Below are positions 30,301-45,755 of a stretch of 64,000 nucleotides of DNA, one piece after another. Location: positions 2,797,501-2,861,500 of the forward strand of contig CANTAL010000002.1 in NCBI GenBank assembly GCA_947650365.1. The letters run 5' to 3'. A program made the translations under genes and the position numbers. The notes beneath the pieces were generated by a model, which searched no databases, was not told the DNA's origin, and saw only the letters and a program-made list of their open reading frames with translations. The stretch is from Chamaelirium japonicum (lineage: Eukaryota > Streptophyta > Magnoliopsida > Liliales > Melanthiaceae). The first letter of the stretch is position 1, and each line of letters begins with the position of its first letter.

Positions 30301-33300
30301 TATGAATGAATTAGAATTGATCGTGCGAATGAATTAGAATGGATCGAACGAATGAAATAGAATGGATTCGCACGAATGTATCCATTCTAATTCAATGGAT
30401 CGTGCGAATGAATTAGAATGGATCTTACGAATGAATTAGAATGGATCGTACGAAGGAATTAGAATGGATCGTACGAATGAAATAGAATGGATTGAATTAG
30501 AATGAATCGTACGAATGAATTAGAATGAATCATACCGTACGAATGAATTAGAATGGATCATACGAATGATATAGAATGGATCGTATGAATGAATTAGAAT
30601 GGATCATGCGAATGAATTAGAAGGGATCGTACGAATGAAATAGAATGGATTCGCACGAATGTATCCATTCTAATTCATTCGTACGATCCATTCTAATTCA
30701 TTCGCACGATCCATTCTAATTCATTCGCACGAATGTATCCATTCTAATTCATTCGTATGAATGAATTAGAATGGATCATACGAATGAATGAGAATGGATA
30801 CATTCGTGCGAATGACTTAGAATGGATCGTGCGAATGAATTACAATGGATCGTACGAATGAATTAGAATGGATACATTCGTGCGAATCCATTCTATTTCA
30901 TTCGTACGATCCATTCTAATTCATTAGCACGATCCATTCTAATTCATTCATACGATCCATTCTAATTCATTCGTACGATCCATTCTAATTCATTCGTACG
31001 ATCCATTCTAATTCATTCGCACAATCTATTCTGATTCATTCGTATGAATGTATCCACTCTAATTTATTCATACGATCCATCCTAATTCATTTGTACGAAT
31101 GTATCCACTCTAATTCATTCATACGATCCATTCTAATTCATTCGCACGAATGTATCCATTCTAATTCATTCGTACGATCCATTCTATCTCATTCGTACAA
31201 TCCATTCTATTTCATTCGTATGATCCATTCTAATTCATTCGCACGATCCATTCTAATTCATTCATACGATCTATTCTAATTCTTTCGCACGAATGTATCC
31301 ATTCTAATTCATTCGTACGATCCATTCTAATTCATTCGCACGATCCATTCTAATTCATTCATACAATCCATTCTATTTCATTCGTACGATCCATTCTAAT
31401 TCATTCGTATGATCCATTCTAATTCATTCGCATGAATGTATCCATTCTAATTCATTCGTACGATCCATTCTATCTCATTCGTACGATCTATTCTAATTCA
31501 TTCATTCATACGATCCATTCTATTTCATTCGTACGATCCATTCTTACTCATTCGTACGATCCATTCTAATTCATTCGCACGATTCATTCTAATTCATTCG
31601 TGCGAAAGAATTAGAATAGATCGTATGAATGAATTAGAATGGATCGTACGAATGAAATAGAATGGATCGTGCGAATGAATTAGAATGGATCGTACGAATG
31701 AATTAGAATGGATACATTCGTGCGAAAGAATTAGAATAGATCGTATGAATGAATTAGAATGGATCGTATGAATGAAATAGAATGGATCGTACGAACGAAT
31801 TAGAATGGATCGTGCGAATGAATTAGAATGGATCGTACGAATGAAATAGAATGGATCGTACGAAGGAATTAGAATGGATTGAATTAGAATGAATCGTACG
31901 AATGAATTAGAATGAATCATACTGTACGAATGAATTAGAATGGATCGTGCGAATGAATTAGAATGGATCATGCTAATGAATTAGAATTGATCGTACAAAT
32001 GAATTAGAATAGATTGTGCGAATGAATTAGAATGGATCGTACGAATGAATTGGAATGGATACATTCGTGCGAATGAATTAGAATGGATCGTATGAATGAA
32101 TTAGAGTGGATACATTCGTACAAATGAATTAGGATGGATCGTATGAATGAATTAGAGTGGATACATTCGTACGAATGAATTAGAATAGATTGTGCGAATG
32201 GATTAGAATGGATCGTACGAATGAATTGGAATGGATCGTATGAATGAATTAGAATAGATCGTATGAATGAATAAGAATGGATCGTGCGAATGAATTAGAA
32301 TGGATCGTACGAATAAAATAGAATGGATTCGCACGAATGTATCCATTCTAATTCATTCGTACGATCCATTCTAATTCATTCGCACGATCCATTCTAAGTC
32401 ATTCGCACGAATGTATCCATTCTAATTCATTCGTATGATCCATTCTAATTCATTCATACGAATGAATTAGAATGGATACATTCGTGCGAATGAATTAGAA
32501 TGGATCGTGCGAATGAATTAGATTGGATCGTATGAATGAATTAGAATGGATACATTTGTGCGAATCCATTTTATTTCATTCGTACGATCCATTCTAATTC
32601 ATTCGCACGATCCATTCTAATTCATTCATACGATCCATTCTATTTCATTCGAATGATCCATTCTAATTCATTCGTACGGTATGATTCATTCTAATTCATT
32701 CGTACGATTCATTCTAATTCAATCCATTATAATTCATTCGTACGATCCATTCTTATTCATTCGTACGATCCATTCTAATTCCTTCGTACGATCCATTCTA
32801 ATTCTTTCGTACGATCCATTCTAATTCATTCGCACGATCCATTGAATTAGAATGGATACATTCGTGCGAATCCATTCTATTTAATTCATACGATCCATTC
32901 TAATTCATTCGCACGATCCAATCTAATTCATTCATACGATCCATTCTATTTCATTCGTACGATCCATTCTAATTCATTCGTACGATCCATTCTAATTCGT
33001 TCTAATTCATTCGTACGATCCATTCTAATTCATTCGTACGATCCATTCTAATTCCTTCGTACGATCCATTCTAATTCATTCGAACGATCCATTCTAAGTC
33101 ATTCGTACGATCCATTCTAATTCATTCGTACAATCCATTCTATTTCATTCGTACGATCCATTCTTACTCATTCGTACGATCCATTCTAATTCATTCGCAT
33201 GATCCATTCTAATTCATTCGCACGATCCATTCGCATTCACTCAAACGACCCATTCTAATTCATAAGTACGATCCATTCTAATTCATTCAAACGATCCATT

Positions 33301-35154
33301 CTTATTCCTTCGTACGATCCATTCTAATTCCTTCGTATGATCCATTCTAATTCATTCGCACGATCCAATCTAATTCATTCATACGATCCATTCTATTTCA
33401 TTCGTACGATCTATTCTAAATCATTCGTACGATCCATTCTAATTCATTCTAATTCATTCGTACGATCCATTCTAATTCATTCGTACGATCCATTCTAATT
33501 CCTTCGTACGATCCATTCTAATTCATTCGAACGATCCATTCTAAGTCATTCGTACGATCCATTCTAATTCATTCGTACGATCCATTCTATTTCATTCGTA
33601 CGATCCATTCTTACTCATTCGTACGATCCATTCTAATTCATTCGCAAGATCCATTCTAATTCATTCGCACGATCCATTCGCATTCACTTAAACGACCCAT
33701 TCTTATTCATAAGTACGATCCATTCTAATTCATTCAAACGATCCATTCTAATTCATTCGTATGATCCATTCTAATTCCTTCGTACGATCCATTCTAATTC
33801 CTTCGTACGATCCATTCTAATTCATTCGAACGATCCATTCTAAGTCATTTGTACGATCCATTCTAATTCATTCGTACGATCCATTCTATTTCATTCGTAC
33901 GATCCATTCTTACTCATTCGTACGATCCATTCTAATTCATTCGCAAGATCCATTCTAATTCATTCGCACGATCCATTCGCATTCACTCAAACGACCCATT
34001 CTAATTCATAAGTACGATCCATTCTAATTCATTCAAACGATCCATTCTAATTCATTCGTACGATCCATTCTAATTCATTCGCACAATCCATTCTAATTCA
34101 TTAATACGATCCAATCTAATTCATTCATACGATCTATTCTAATTCATTCGCACGAATATATCCTTTCTAATTCATTCGTACGATCCATTCTAATTCATTC
34201 GCACAATCTATTCTAATTCATTCGAACGATCCATTCTAATTCATTCGTGCGAATCCATTCTATTTCATTCGTACGATCCATTCTAATTCATTCGCACGAT
34301 CCATTCTAATTCATTCATACAATCCATTCTATTTCATTCGTACGATCCATTCTAATTCATTCGTACAATCCATTCTAATTCAATCCATTCTAATTCATTC
34401 GTACGATCCATTCTTACTCATTCGTACGATCATTCTAATTCATTCGTATGTATCCATTCTAATTCATTCATACGATCCATTCTAATTCTACGATCCATTC
34501 TTACTCATTCGTATTATCCATTTTAATTCATTCACACGAATGTATCAACTCTAATTCATTCGTATGATCCATTCTAATTCATTCGCACGAATGTATCCAT
34601 TCTAATTCATTCGTACGATCATACGAATGAATTCGTACGATCCATTCTAATTCATTCGTACGATCCATTCTAATTCATTCGCACGATCCATTCTATTTCA
34701 TTAATACGATCCAATTTAATTCATTCATACGATCTATTCTAATTCATTCGCACGAATATATCCTTTCTAATTCATTCGTACGATCCAAATTCATTTATCC
34801 GTACGATCTATTCTATTTCATTCGTACGATCCATTCTTATCGTACGATCCATTCTAATTCAATCCATTCTAATTCATTCGTACGATCCATTCTAATTCAT
34901 TCGTACGATCCATTCTAATTCATTCGTACGATTCATTCTAATTCAATCCAGTCTAATTCATTCGTACGATCCATTCTATTTCATTCGTACGATCCATTCT
35001 TACTCATTCGTACGATCCATTCGTATCCTTTCTAATTCATTTGTACGATCTATTCTAATTCATTCGTACGATCCATTCTAATTCCTTCGTACGATCCATT
35101 CTAATTCATTCGTACGATCCATTCTAATTCATTCGCACGATCCATTCTAATTCA
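27311..35154 (+). repeat. Large segmental duplication, copy B
   Basis: Near-identical to copy A with the same succession of block orientations. Landmarks: the 62-codon open stretch at 22683 reappears at 31091, and the minus-strand one at 23186-23563 reappears at 31594-31971. Differences are scattered single bases plus a 1-bp deletion. Near 35154 it passes into copy C rather than repeating the copy A tail. Confidence 0.9.
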
Positions 35155-38100
35155 TCCGTACGATCCATTCTATTTTATTCATACGATCCATTCTAATTCA
35201 TTCATACGATCTATTCTAATTCTTTCGCACGAATGTATCCATTCTAATTCATTCGTACGATCCATTCTAATTCATTCGCACGATCCATTCTAGTTCATTC
35301 ATACAATCCATTCTAATTCTTTTGCACGAATGTATCCATTCTAATTCATTCGTTCGATCCATTCTAATTCATTCGTACGATCCATTCTAATTCATTCGCA
35401 CGATCCATTTTAATTCATGCATACGATCCATTCTAATTCATTTGTACGATCATTTCTAATTCCTTCGTACGATCCATTCTATTTCATTCGTATGACCCAT
35501 TCTAATTCATAAGTACGATCCATTCTAATTCCTTCGTACGATCCATTCTAATTCCTTCGTACGATCCATTCTAATTCCTTCATACGAAGGAATTAGAATG
35601 GATCGTACGAATGAATTAGAATAGATCGTTTGAATGAATTAGAATGGATCGTACTTATGAATTACAATGGGTCGTTTGAGTGAATGCGAATGGATCGTGC
35701 GAATGAATTAGAATGGATCTTACGAATGAATTAGAATGGATCGTACGAATAAGTAAGAATGGATCGTACGAATGAAATAGAATGGATCGTACGAATGAAT
35801 TAGAATGGATCGTACGAATGACTTAGAATGGATCGTTCGAATGAATTAGAATGGATCGTACGAAGGAATTAGAGCGGATCGTACGAATGAATTAGAATGG
35901 ATCGTACGAATGAATTAGAATGAATTAGAATGGATCGTACGAATGAATTAGAATGGATCGTACGAATGAAATAGAATGGATCGTATGAATGAATAAGAAT
36001 GGATCGTGCGAATGAATTAGAATGGATCGAACGAATGAAATAGAATGGATTCGCACGAATGTATCCATTCTAATTCAATGGATCGTGCGAATGAATTAGA
36101 ATGGATCTTACGAATGAATTAGAATGGATCGTACGAAGGAATTAGAATGGATCGTACGAATGAATTAGAATGGATCGTACGAATGAATTATAATGGATTG
36201 AATTAGAATGAATCGTACGAATGAATTAGAATGAATCATACCGTACGAATGAATTAGAATAGATCATACGAATGATATAGAATGGATCGTATGAATGAAT
36301 TAGAATGGATCGTGCGAATGAATTAGAATGGATCGTACAAATGAAATAGAATGGATTCGCACGAATGTATCCATTCTAATTCATTCGTACAATCCATTCT
36401 AATTCATTCGCACGATCCATTCTAATTCATTCGCACGAATGTATCCATTCTAATTCATTCGTATGAATGAATTAGAATGGATACATTCGTGCGAATGACT
36501 TAGAATGGATCGTGCGAATGAATTAGAATGGATCGTACGAATGAATTAGAATGGATACATTCGTGCGAATCCATTCTATTTCATTCGTACGATCCATTCT
36601 AATTCATTCGCACGATCCATTCTAATTCATTCATACGATCCATTCTAATTCATTCGTACGATCCATTCTAATTCATTCGTACGATCCATTCTAATTCATT
36701 CGCACAATCTATTCTAATTCATTCGTACGAATGTATCCACTCTAATTCATTCATACAATCCATCCTAATTCATTTGTACGAATGTATCCACTCTAATTCA
36801 TTCATACGATCCATTCTAATTCATTCGCACGAATGTATCCATTCTAATTCATTCGTACGATCCATTCTATCTCATTCGTACAATCCATTCTATTTCATTC
36901 GTATGATCCATTCTAATTCATTCGCACGATCCATTCTAATTCATTCATACGATCTATTCTAATTCTTTCGCACGAATGTATCCATTCTAATTCATTCGTA
37001 CGATCCATTCTAATTCATTCGCACGATCCATTCTAATTCATTCATACAATCCATTCTATTTCATTCGTATGATCCATTCTAATTCATTCGTATGATCTAT
37101 TCTAATTCATTCGCATGAATGTATCCATTCTAATTCATTCGTACGATCCATTCTATCTCATTCGTACGATCTATTCTAATTCATTCATTCATACGATCCA
37201 TTCTATTTCATTCGTACGATCCATTCTTACTCATTCGTACGATCCATTCTAATTCATTCGCACGATTCATTCTAATTCATTCGTGCGAAAGAATTAGAAT
37301 AGATCGTATGAATGAATTAGAATGGATCGTATGAATGAAATAGAATGGATCGTACGAATGAATTAGAATGGATCGTGCGAATGAATTAGAATGGATCGTA
37401 CGAATGAATTAGAATGGATACATTCGTGCGAAAGAATTAGAATAGATAGTATGAATGAATTAGAATGGATCGTATGAATGAAATAGAATGGATCGTACGA
37501 ACGAATTAGAATGGATCGTGCGAATGAATTAGAATGGATCGTACGAATGAAATAGAATGGATCGTACGAAGGAATTAGAATGGATTGAATTAGAATGAAT
37601 CGTACGAATGAATTAGAATGAATCATACCGTACGAATGAATTAGAATGGATCGTGCGAATGAATTAGAATGGATCATGCTAATGAATTAGAATTGATCGT
37701 ACGAATGAATTAGAATAGATTGTGCGAATGAATTAGAATGGATCGTACGAATGAATTGGAATGGATACATTCGTGCGAATGAATTAGAATGGATCGTATG
37801 AATGAATTAGAGTGGATACATTCGTACAAATGAATTAGGATGGATCGTATGAATGAATTAGAGTGGATACATTCGTATGAATGAATTAGAATAGATTGTG
37901 CGAATGGATTAGAATGGATCGTACGAATGAATTAGAATGGATCGTACGAATGAATTAGAATGGATCGTATGAATGAATAAGAATGGATCGTGCGAATGAA
38001 TAAGAATAGATCGTACGAATAAAATAGAAGGGATTCGCACGAATGTATCCATTCTAATTCATTCGTACGATCCATTCTAATTCATTCGCACGATCCATTT

Positions 38101-38885
38101 TAAGTCATTCGCACGAATGTATCCATTCTAATTCATTCGTATGATCCATTCTAATTCATTCATACGAATGAATTAGAATGGATACATTCGTGCGAATGAA
38201 TTAGAATGGATCGTGCGAATGAATTAGATTGGATCGTATGAATGAATTAGAATGGATACATTTGTGCGAATCCATTCTATTTCATTCGTACGATCCATTC
38301 TAATTCATTCGCACGATCCATTCTAATTCATTCATACGATCCATTCTATTTCATTCGAATGATCCATTCTAATTCATTCGTACGGTATGATTCATTCTAA
38401 TTCATTCGTACGGTATGATTCATTCTAATTCATTCGCACGATCCAATCTAATTCATTCATACGATCCTTTCTATTTCATTCGTACGATCCATTCTAATTC
38501 ATTCGTACGATCCATTCTAATTCATTCTAATTCATTCGTACGATCCATTCTAATTCATTCGTACGATCCATTCTAATTCCTTCGTACGATCCATTCTAAT
38601 TCATTCGAACGATCCATTCTAAGTCATTCGTACGATCCATTCTAATTCATTCGTACGATCCATTCTATTTCATTCGTACGATCCATTCTTACTCATTCGT
38701 ACGATCCATTCTAATTCATTCGCAAGATCCATTCTAATTCATTCGCACGATCCATTCGCATTCACTCAAACGACCCATTCTAATTCATAAGTACGATCCA
38801 TTCTAATTCATTCAAACGATCCATTCTAATTCATTCGTACGATCCATTCTAATTCCGTCGTATGATCCATTCTAATTCATTCGTA
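35155..38885 (+). repeat. Large segmental duplication, copy C (truncated)
   Basis: Corresponds to about 29425-33270 plus part of 33600-34060 of copy B, at an offset of about 5.73 kb at its start and 5,683 bp further on, because two 23-bp units are missing in C near 35570. It is more diverged from B than A is, and also lacks internal pieces near 38400. It ends at a minus-to-plus flip at about 38885. With B it forms a tandem pair of period about 5.7 kb. Confidence 0.85.
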
Positions 38886-40445
38886 CGAAGGAATTAGAAT
38901 GTATCGTACGAATGAATTAGAATGGATCGTACGAATGAATTAGAATGGATCGTACGAAGAAATTAGAATGGTTCGTACGAAGGAATTAGAATGGATCGTA
39001 CTTATTAATTAGAATGGGTCATACGAATGAAATAGAATGGATCGTACGAAGGAATTAGAAAGGATCGTACAAACGAATTAGAATGGATCGTATGCATGAA
39101 TTAGAATGGATCGTGCGAATGAATTAGAATGGATCGTATGAATGAATTAGAATGGATCGTATGAGTGAAATAGAATGGATCGTACGAATGAATTAGAATG
39201 GATCGTGCGAATGAATTAGAATGGATCGTACGAATGAATTAGAATGGATCGTACGAAGAAATTAGAATGGATCGTATGAATGAATTAGAATGGATCGTGC
39301 GAATGAGTTAGAATGGATCGTACGAATGAATTAGAATGGATACATTCGTGCGAATGAATTAGAATGGATCATACGAAGGAATTAGAATGGATCGTACGAA
39401 TGAATTAGAATGGATCGTACGAATGAATTACAATGGATTGTACGAATGAATTAGAATGGATACATTCGTGCGAATGAATTAGAATGGATCATACGAATGA
39501 GTAAGAATGGATCGTGCGAATGAATTAGAATGGATCATATGAATGAATTAGAATGGATCGTATGAATGAATTAGAATGGATCGTGCGAATAAATTAGAAT
39601 GGATCGTATGAATGAATTAGAATAGATTGTGCGAATGAATTAGAATGGATCGTACGAATGAATTAGAATGGATACATTCGTGCGAATGAATTAGAATGGA
39701 TCGTATGAATGAATTAGAATGGATCGTACGAATGAATTAGAATAGATCGTACGAAGGAATTAGAATAGATCGTACGAATGAATTAGAATGGATCGTTTGA
39801 GTGAATGCGAATGGATCGTGCGAATGAATTAGAATGGATCGTATGAATGAAATCGAATAGATCTTACGAATGAATTAGAATGGACCGTACGAATGAATTA
39901 GAATGGATCGTTCGAATGAATTAGAATAGATTGTGCGAATGAATTAGAATGGATCGTACGAATGAATTAGAATGGATCGTACGAATGAATTAGAATGGAT
40001 TCGTGGAATGAATTAGAATGGATCGTATGAATGAATTAGAGTGGATATATTCGTACAAATAGATTAGAATGGATCGTACGAATGAATTAGAATGGATACA
40101 TTCGTGCGAATGAATTAGAATGGATCGTATGAATGAATTAGATTGGATCGTACGAATGAATTAGAATGGATCGTGCAAATGAATTAGAATGGATCGTACG
40201 AATGAATTAGAATGGATTGAATTAGAATGAATCGTACTTATGAATTAGAATGGATCATACGAATGAATTAGAATGGATCGTACGAATGAATTAGAATAGA
40301 TTGTGCGAATGAATTAGAATGTATTGTGCGAATGAATTAGAATGGATCGTACGAATGAATTACAAAGGATACATTCGTGCGAATGAATTAGAAAGGATCG
40401 TATGAGTGTGAATGAATTAGAATGGATCATGCGAATGAATTAGAA
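38886..40445 (+). repeat. Satellite block, plus orientation
   Basis: About 66 plus units with the 28-bp variant recurring. The plus run continues unbroken into the 1,905-bp tandem duplication, so the full plus block reaches about 41016. Confidence 0.9.
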
Positions 40446-42350
40446 TGGTTCGTATTAATGAATTAGAATGGATCGTGCGAATGAATTAGAATGGATCGTA
40501 CGAATGAGTAAGAATGGATCGTGCGAATGAATTAGAATGGATTGTACGAATGAATTAGAATAGATCATACGAATGAATTAGAATGGATCGTAGGAATGAA
40601 TTAGAATGGATACATTCGTGCAAAAGAATTAGAATGGATTGTATGAATGAATTAGAATGGATCGTTTGAGTGAATGCGAATGGATCGTACGAAGGAATTA
40701 GAATAGATCGTACGAATGAGTTAGAATGGATCGTTTGAGTGAATGCGAATGGATCGTACGAATGAATTAGAATGGATCGTACGAATGAATTTGAATGGAT
40801 CGTACGAATGAATTAGAATGGATCGTACGAATGAATTAGAATGGATCGTACGAATGAATTAGACTAGATTGTGCGAATGGATTAGAATGGATTATACGAT
40901 TGAGTAAGAATGGATTGTACGAATGAAATAGAAAAGATCGTACGAATGAATTAGAATGGATCGTATGAATGAATTAGAATCGATCGTACGAATGAGTAAG
41001 AATGGATCGTACGAATGTATCCATTCTAATTCATTCATACGATCCATTCTAATTCATTACTACGATCCATTCTAATTCATTCATACGATCCATTCTAATT
41101 CATTCGTACGATCCATTCTAATTCATTCGTACGATCCATTCTAATTCATTCGCACAATCTATTCTAATTCATTCTAATTCATTCGTACGATCCATTCTAA
41201 TTCCTTCGTATGATCCATTCTAATTCCTTCGTACGATCCATTCTAATTCATTCGTACGATCCATTCTATTTCATTCGTACGATCTATTCTAATTCCTTCG
41301 TATAATCCATTTTAATTCATTCGTACGATATGATTCATTCTAATTCATTCGTACGATTCATTCTAATTCAATCCATTCTAATTCATTCATACGATACATT
41401 CTAATTCATTCGTATGTATCCATTCTAATTCATTCATACGATCCATTCTTACTCATTCGTACGATCCATTCTAATTCATTCGTTCGATCCATTCTAATTC
41501 ATTCGTACGATCCATTCTAATTCATTCGCACGATCCATTCTAATTCATGCATACGATCCATTCTAATTCATTCGTACGATCCATTCTAATTCATTCATAC
41601 GATCCAATCTAATTCATTCGTACGATCTATTCTATTTCATTCATACAATCCATTCTTACTCAATCGTATGATCCATTCTAATCCATTCGCACAATCTATT
41701 CTAATTCATTCGTACGATCCATTCTATTTCATTCGTACGATCCATTCTAATTCATACGATCCATTCTATTTCATTCATACGATCCATTTTAATTCATTCA
41801 AACGATCCATTCTAATTCATTCAAACGATCCATTCTTACTCATTCGTACGATCCATTCTAATTCATTCGCACGATCCATTCTAATTCATCCGTACGATCC
41901 ATTCTATTTCATTCGTACGATCCATTCTAATTCATTCGCACAATCTATTCTAATTCATTCGTACGATCCATTCTAATTCATTCGCACGATCCATTCTAAT
42001 TCATTCATACGATCCATTCTAATTCATTCGTACGATCCATTCTAATTTCTTCGTATGATCTATTCTAATTCCTTCGTACGATCCATTCTAATTCATTCAT
42101 ACGATCTATTCTAATTCTTTCGCACGAATGAATTAGAATAGATTGTGCGAATGAATTAGAATGGATCGTACGAATGAATTAGAATAGATTGTGCGAATGA
42201 ATTAGAATGGATCGTACGAATGAATTGGAATGGATACATTCGTGCGAATGAATTAGAATGGATCGTACGAATGAAATAGAATGGATCGTGCGAATGAATT
42301 GGAATGGATCGTACGAATGAATTAGAATGGATCATACGAATGAATTAGAA
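40446..42350 (+). repeat. 1,905-bp tandem duplication, copy 1
   Basis: Begins at TGGTTCGTATTAATG. It consists of plus satellite to about 41016 and minus satellite to about 42125, then plus again. The next 1,905 bp repeat it almost exactly, so the duplicated unit spans an orientation flip. Confidence 0.92.
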
Positions 42351-44255
42351 TGGTTCGTATTAATGAATTAGAATGGATCGTGCGAATGAATTAGAATGGA
42401 TCGTACGAATGAGTAAGAATGGATCGTGCGAATGAATTAGAATGGATTGTACGAATGAATTAGAATAGATCATACGAATGAATTAGAATGGATCGTAGGA
42501 ATGAATTAGAATGGATACATTCGTGCAAAAGAATTAGAATGGATTGTATGAATGAATTAGAATGGATCGTTTGAGTGAATGCGAATGGATCGTACGAAGG
42601 AATTAGAATAGATCGTACGAATGAGTTAGAATGGATCGTTTGAGTGAATGCGAATGGATCGTACGAATGAATTAGAATGGATCGTACGAATGAATTTGAA
42701 TGGATCGTACGAATGAATTAGAATGGATCGTACGAATGAATTAGAATGGATCGTACGAATGAATTAGACTAGATTGTGCGAATGGATTAGAATGGATTAT
42801 ACGATTGAGTAAGAATGGATTGTACGAATGAAATAGAAAAGATCGTACGAATGAATTAGAATGGATCGTATGAATGAATTAGAATCGATCGTACGAATGA
42901 GTAAGAATGGATCGTACGAATGTATCCATTCTAATTCATTCATACGATCCATTCTAATTCATTACTACGATCCATTCTAATTCATTCATACGATCCATTC
43001 TAATTCATTCGTACGATCCATTCTAATTCATTCGTACGATCCATTCTAATTCATTCGCACAATCTATTCTAATTCATTCTAATTCATTCGTACGATCCAT
43101 TCTAATTCCTTCGTATGATCCATTCTAATTCCTTCGTACGATCCATTCTAATTCATTCGTACGATCCATTCTATTTCATTCGTACGATCCATTCTAATTC
43201 CTTCGTATGATCCATTTTAATTCATTCGTACGATATGATTCATTCTAATTCATTCGTACGATTCATTCTAATTCAATCCATTCTAATTCATTCATACGAT
43301 ACATTCTAATTCATTCGTATGTATCCATTCTAATTCATTCATACGATCCATTCTTACTCATTCGTACGATCCATTCTAATTCATTCGTTCGATCCATTCT
43401 AATTCATTCGTACGATCCATTCTAATTCATTCGCACGATCCATTCTAATTCATGCATACGATCCATTCTAATTCATTCGTACGATCCATTCTAATTCATT
43501 CATACGATCCAATCTAATTCATTCGTACGATCTATTCTATTTCATTCGTACAATCCATTCTTACTCAATCGTATGATCCATTCTAATCCATTCGCACAAT
43601 CTATTCTAATTCATTCGTACGATCCATTCTATTTCATTCGTACGATCCATTCTAATTCATACGATCCATTCTATTTCATTCATACGATCCATTTTAATTC
43701 ATTCAAACGATCCATTCTAATTCATTCAAACGATCCATTCTTACTCATTCGTACGATCCATTCTAATTCATTCGCACGATCCATTCTAATTCATCCGTAC
43801 GATCCATTCTATTTCATTCGTACGATCCATTCTAATTCATTCGCACAATCTATTCTAATTCATTCGTACGATCCATTCTAATTCATTCGCACGATCCATT
43901 CTAATTCATTCATACGATCCATTCTAATTCATTCGTACGATCCATTCTAATTTCTTCGTATGATCTATTCTAATTCCTTCGTACGATCCATTCTAATTCA
44001 TTCATACGATCTATTCTAATTCTTTCGCACGAATGAATTAGAATAGATTGTGCGAATGAATTAGAATGGATCGTACGAATGAATTAGAATAGATTGTGCG
44101 AATGAATTAGAATGGATCGTACGAATGAATTGGAATGGATACATTCGTGCGAATGAATTAGAATGGATCGTACGAATGAAATAGAATGGATCGTGCGAAT
44201 GAATTGGAATGGATCGTACGAATGAATTAGAATGGATCATACGAATGAATTAGAA
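42351..44255 (+). repeat. 1,905-bp tandem duplication, copy 2
   Basis: Offset 1,905 bp from copy 1. I noticed only a handful of differences by eye, for example CTATTC/CCATTC near 41284/43189 and CATAC/CGTAC near 41643/43548. Near-identity points to a very recent event or to an assembly duplication. Confidence 0.92.
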
Positions 44256-44988
44256 TGGATGCGAATGAATTAGAATGGATCATATGAATGAATTAGAATG
44301 GATCATACGAAGGAATTAGAATGGATCGTGCGAATAAATTAGAATGGATCGTATGAATGAATTAGAATGGATCGTATGAATGAATTAGAATGGATCGTAG
44401 TAATGAATTAGAATGGATCCTATGAATGAATTAGAATAGATTGTGCGAATGAATTAGAATGGATCGTACGAATGAATTAGAAACGATACATTCGTGCGAA
44501 TGAATTAGAATGGATCGTATGAGTGTGAATGAATTAGAATGGATCGTGCGAATGAATTAGAATGGATCGTATTAATGAATTAGAATGGATCGTGCGAATG
44601 AATTAGAATGGATCGTACGAATGAGTAAGAATGGATCGTACGAATGAATTAGAATGGATCTTATGAATGAATTAGAATGAATCGTATGAATAAATTACAA
44701 TGGATCGTGCGAATAAATTAGAATGGATCGTATGAATGAATTAGAATGGATCGTACGAATGAATTAGAATGGATTGTGCGAATGAATTAGAATGGATCGT
44801 AAGAATGAATTAGAATGAATTAGAATGGATACATTCATGCTAATGAATTAGAATGGATCATACGAATGAATTAGAATGGATTCATTCGTGCGAATGAATT
44901 AGAATGGATCGTGCGAATGAATTATAATGGATTGTACGAATGAATTAGAATGGATCGTACGAATGAATTAGAATGGATATATTCGTAT
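44256..44988 (+). repeat. Satellite block, plus orientation
   Basis: About 31 plus units, including GTAGTAATG and GTATGAGTGTGAATG variants. The flip at the end passes through GATATATTCGTATGAGTCC. Confidence 0.87.
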
Positions 44989-45755
44989 GAGTCCATTCTA
45001 TTTCATTCGTACGATCCATTCTAATTCATTCGTACGATCCATTCTAATTCATTCGTACGATCCATTCTAATTCATTCGTACGATCCATTCTAATTCATTC
45101 GCACAATCTATTCTAATTCATTTGTACGATCTATTCTAATTCATTCGCACGATCCATTCTAATTCATTCATACGATCCATTCTATTTCATTCATACGATC
45201 CATTCTTACTCATTCGTACGATCCATTCTAATTCATTTGCACGAAGGTATCGATTCTAATTCATTCGTACTATCCATTCTAATTCCTTCGTACGATCCAT
45301 TCTAATTCCTTCGTACGATCCATTCTAATTCATTCGTACGATCCATTCTAATTCCTTCGTATGATCCATTCTAATTCATTCGTACGGTATGATTCATTCT
45401 AATTCATTTGTACGATTCATTCTAATTCAATCCATTCTAATTCATTCATACGATCCATTCTATTTCATTCGTACAATCCATTCTAATACATTCTAATTTA
45501 TTCGCACGATCCATTCTAATTCATTCATACGATCCATTCTAATTCATTCATATGATCCATTCTAATTCATTCGCACGATCCAATCTAATTCATTCGTACG
45601 ATCCATTCTAATTCATTCGCACAATCTATTCTAATTCATTCGTACGATCCATTCTAATTCATTCGCACGATCCATTCTAATTCATTCATATGATCCATTC
45701 TATTTCATTCGTACGATCCATTCTTACTCATTCGTATGATCCGTTCTAATTCATT
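44989..45755 (-). repeat. Satellite block, minus orientation
   Basis: About 33 minus units, with the composite variant near 45384-45430. Confidence 0.88.

Noticed and set aside
14215-43881. Open reading frames of 60-125 codons within the satellite (for example 14215-14424, 23186-23563, 31594-31971, 41668-41976, 43573-43881), with Ile/His/Ser/Phe-rich repeating products
   Set aside because: They are the satellite read through. Because 23 is not a multiple of 3, the translation repeats every 69 bp (23 residues). The ordinary unit gives a TAA stop once per 69 bp, and a frame stays open only where a TATTTC variant happens to replace TAATTC in that phase. No start context, domain or independent evidence supports them.
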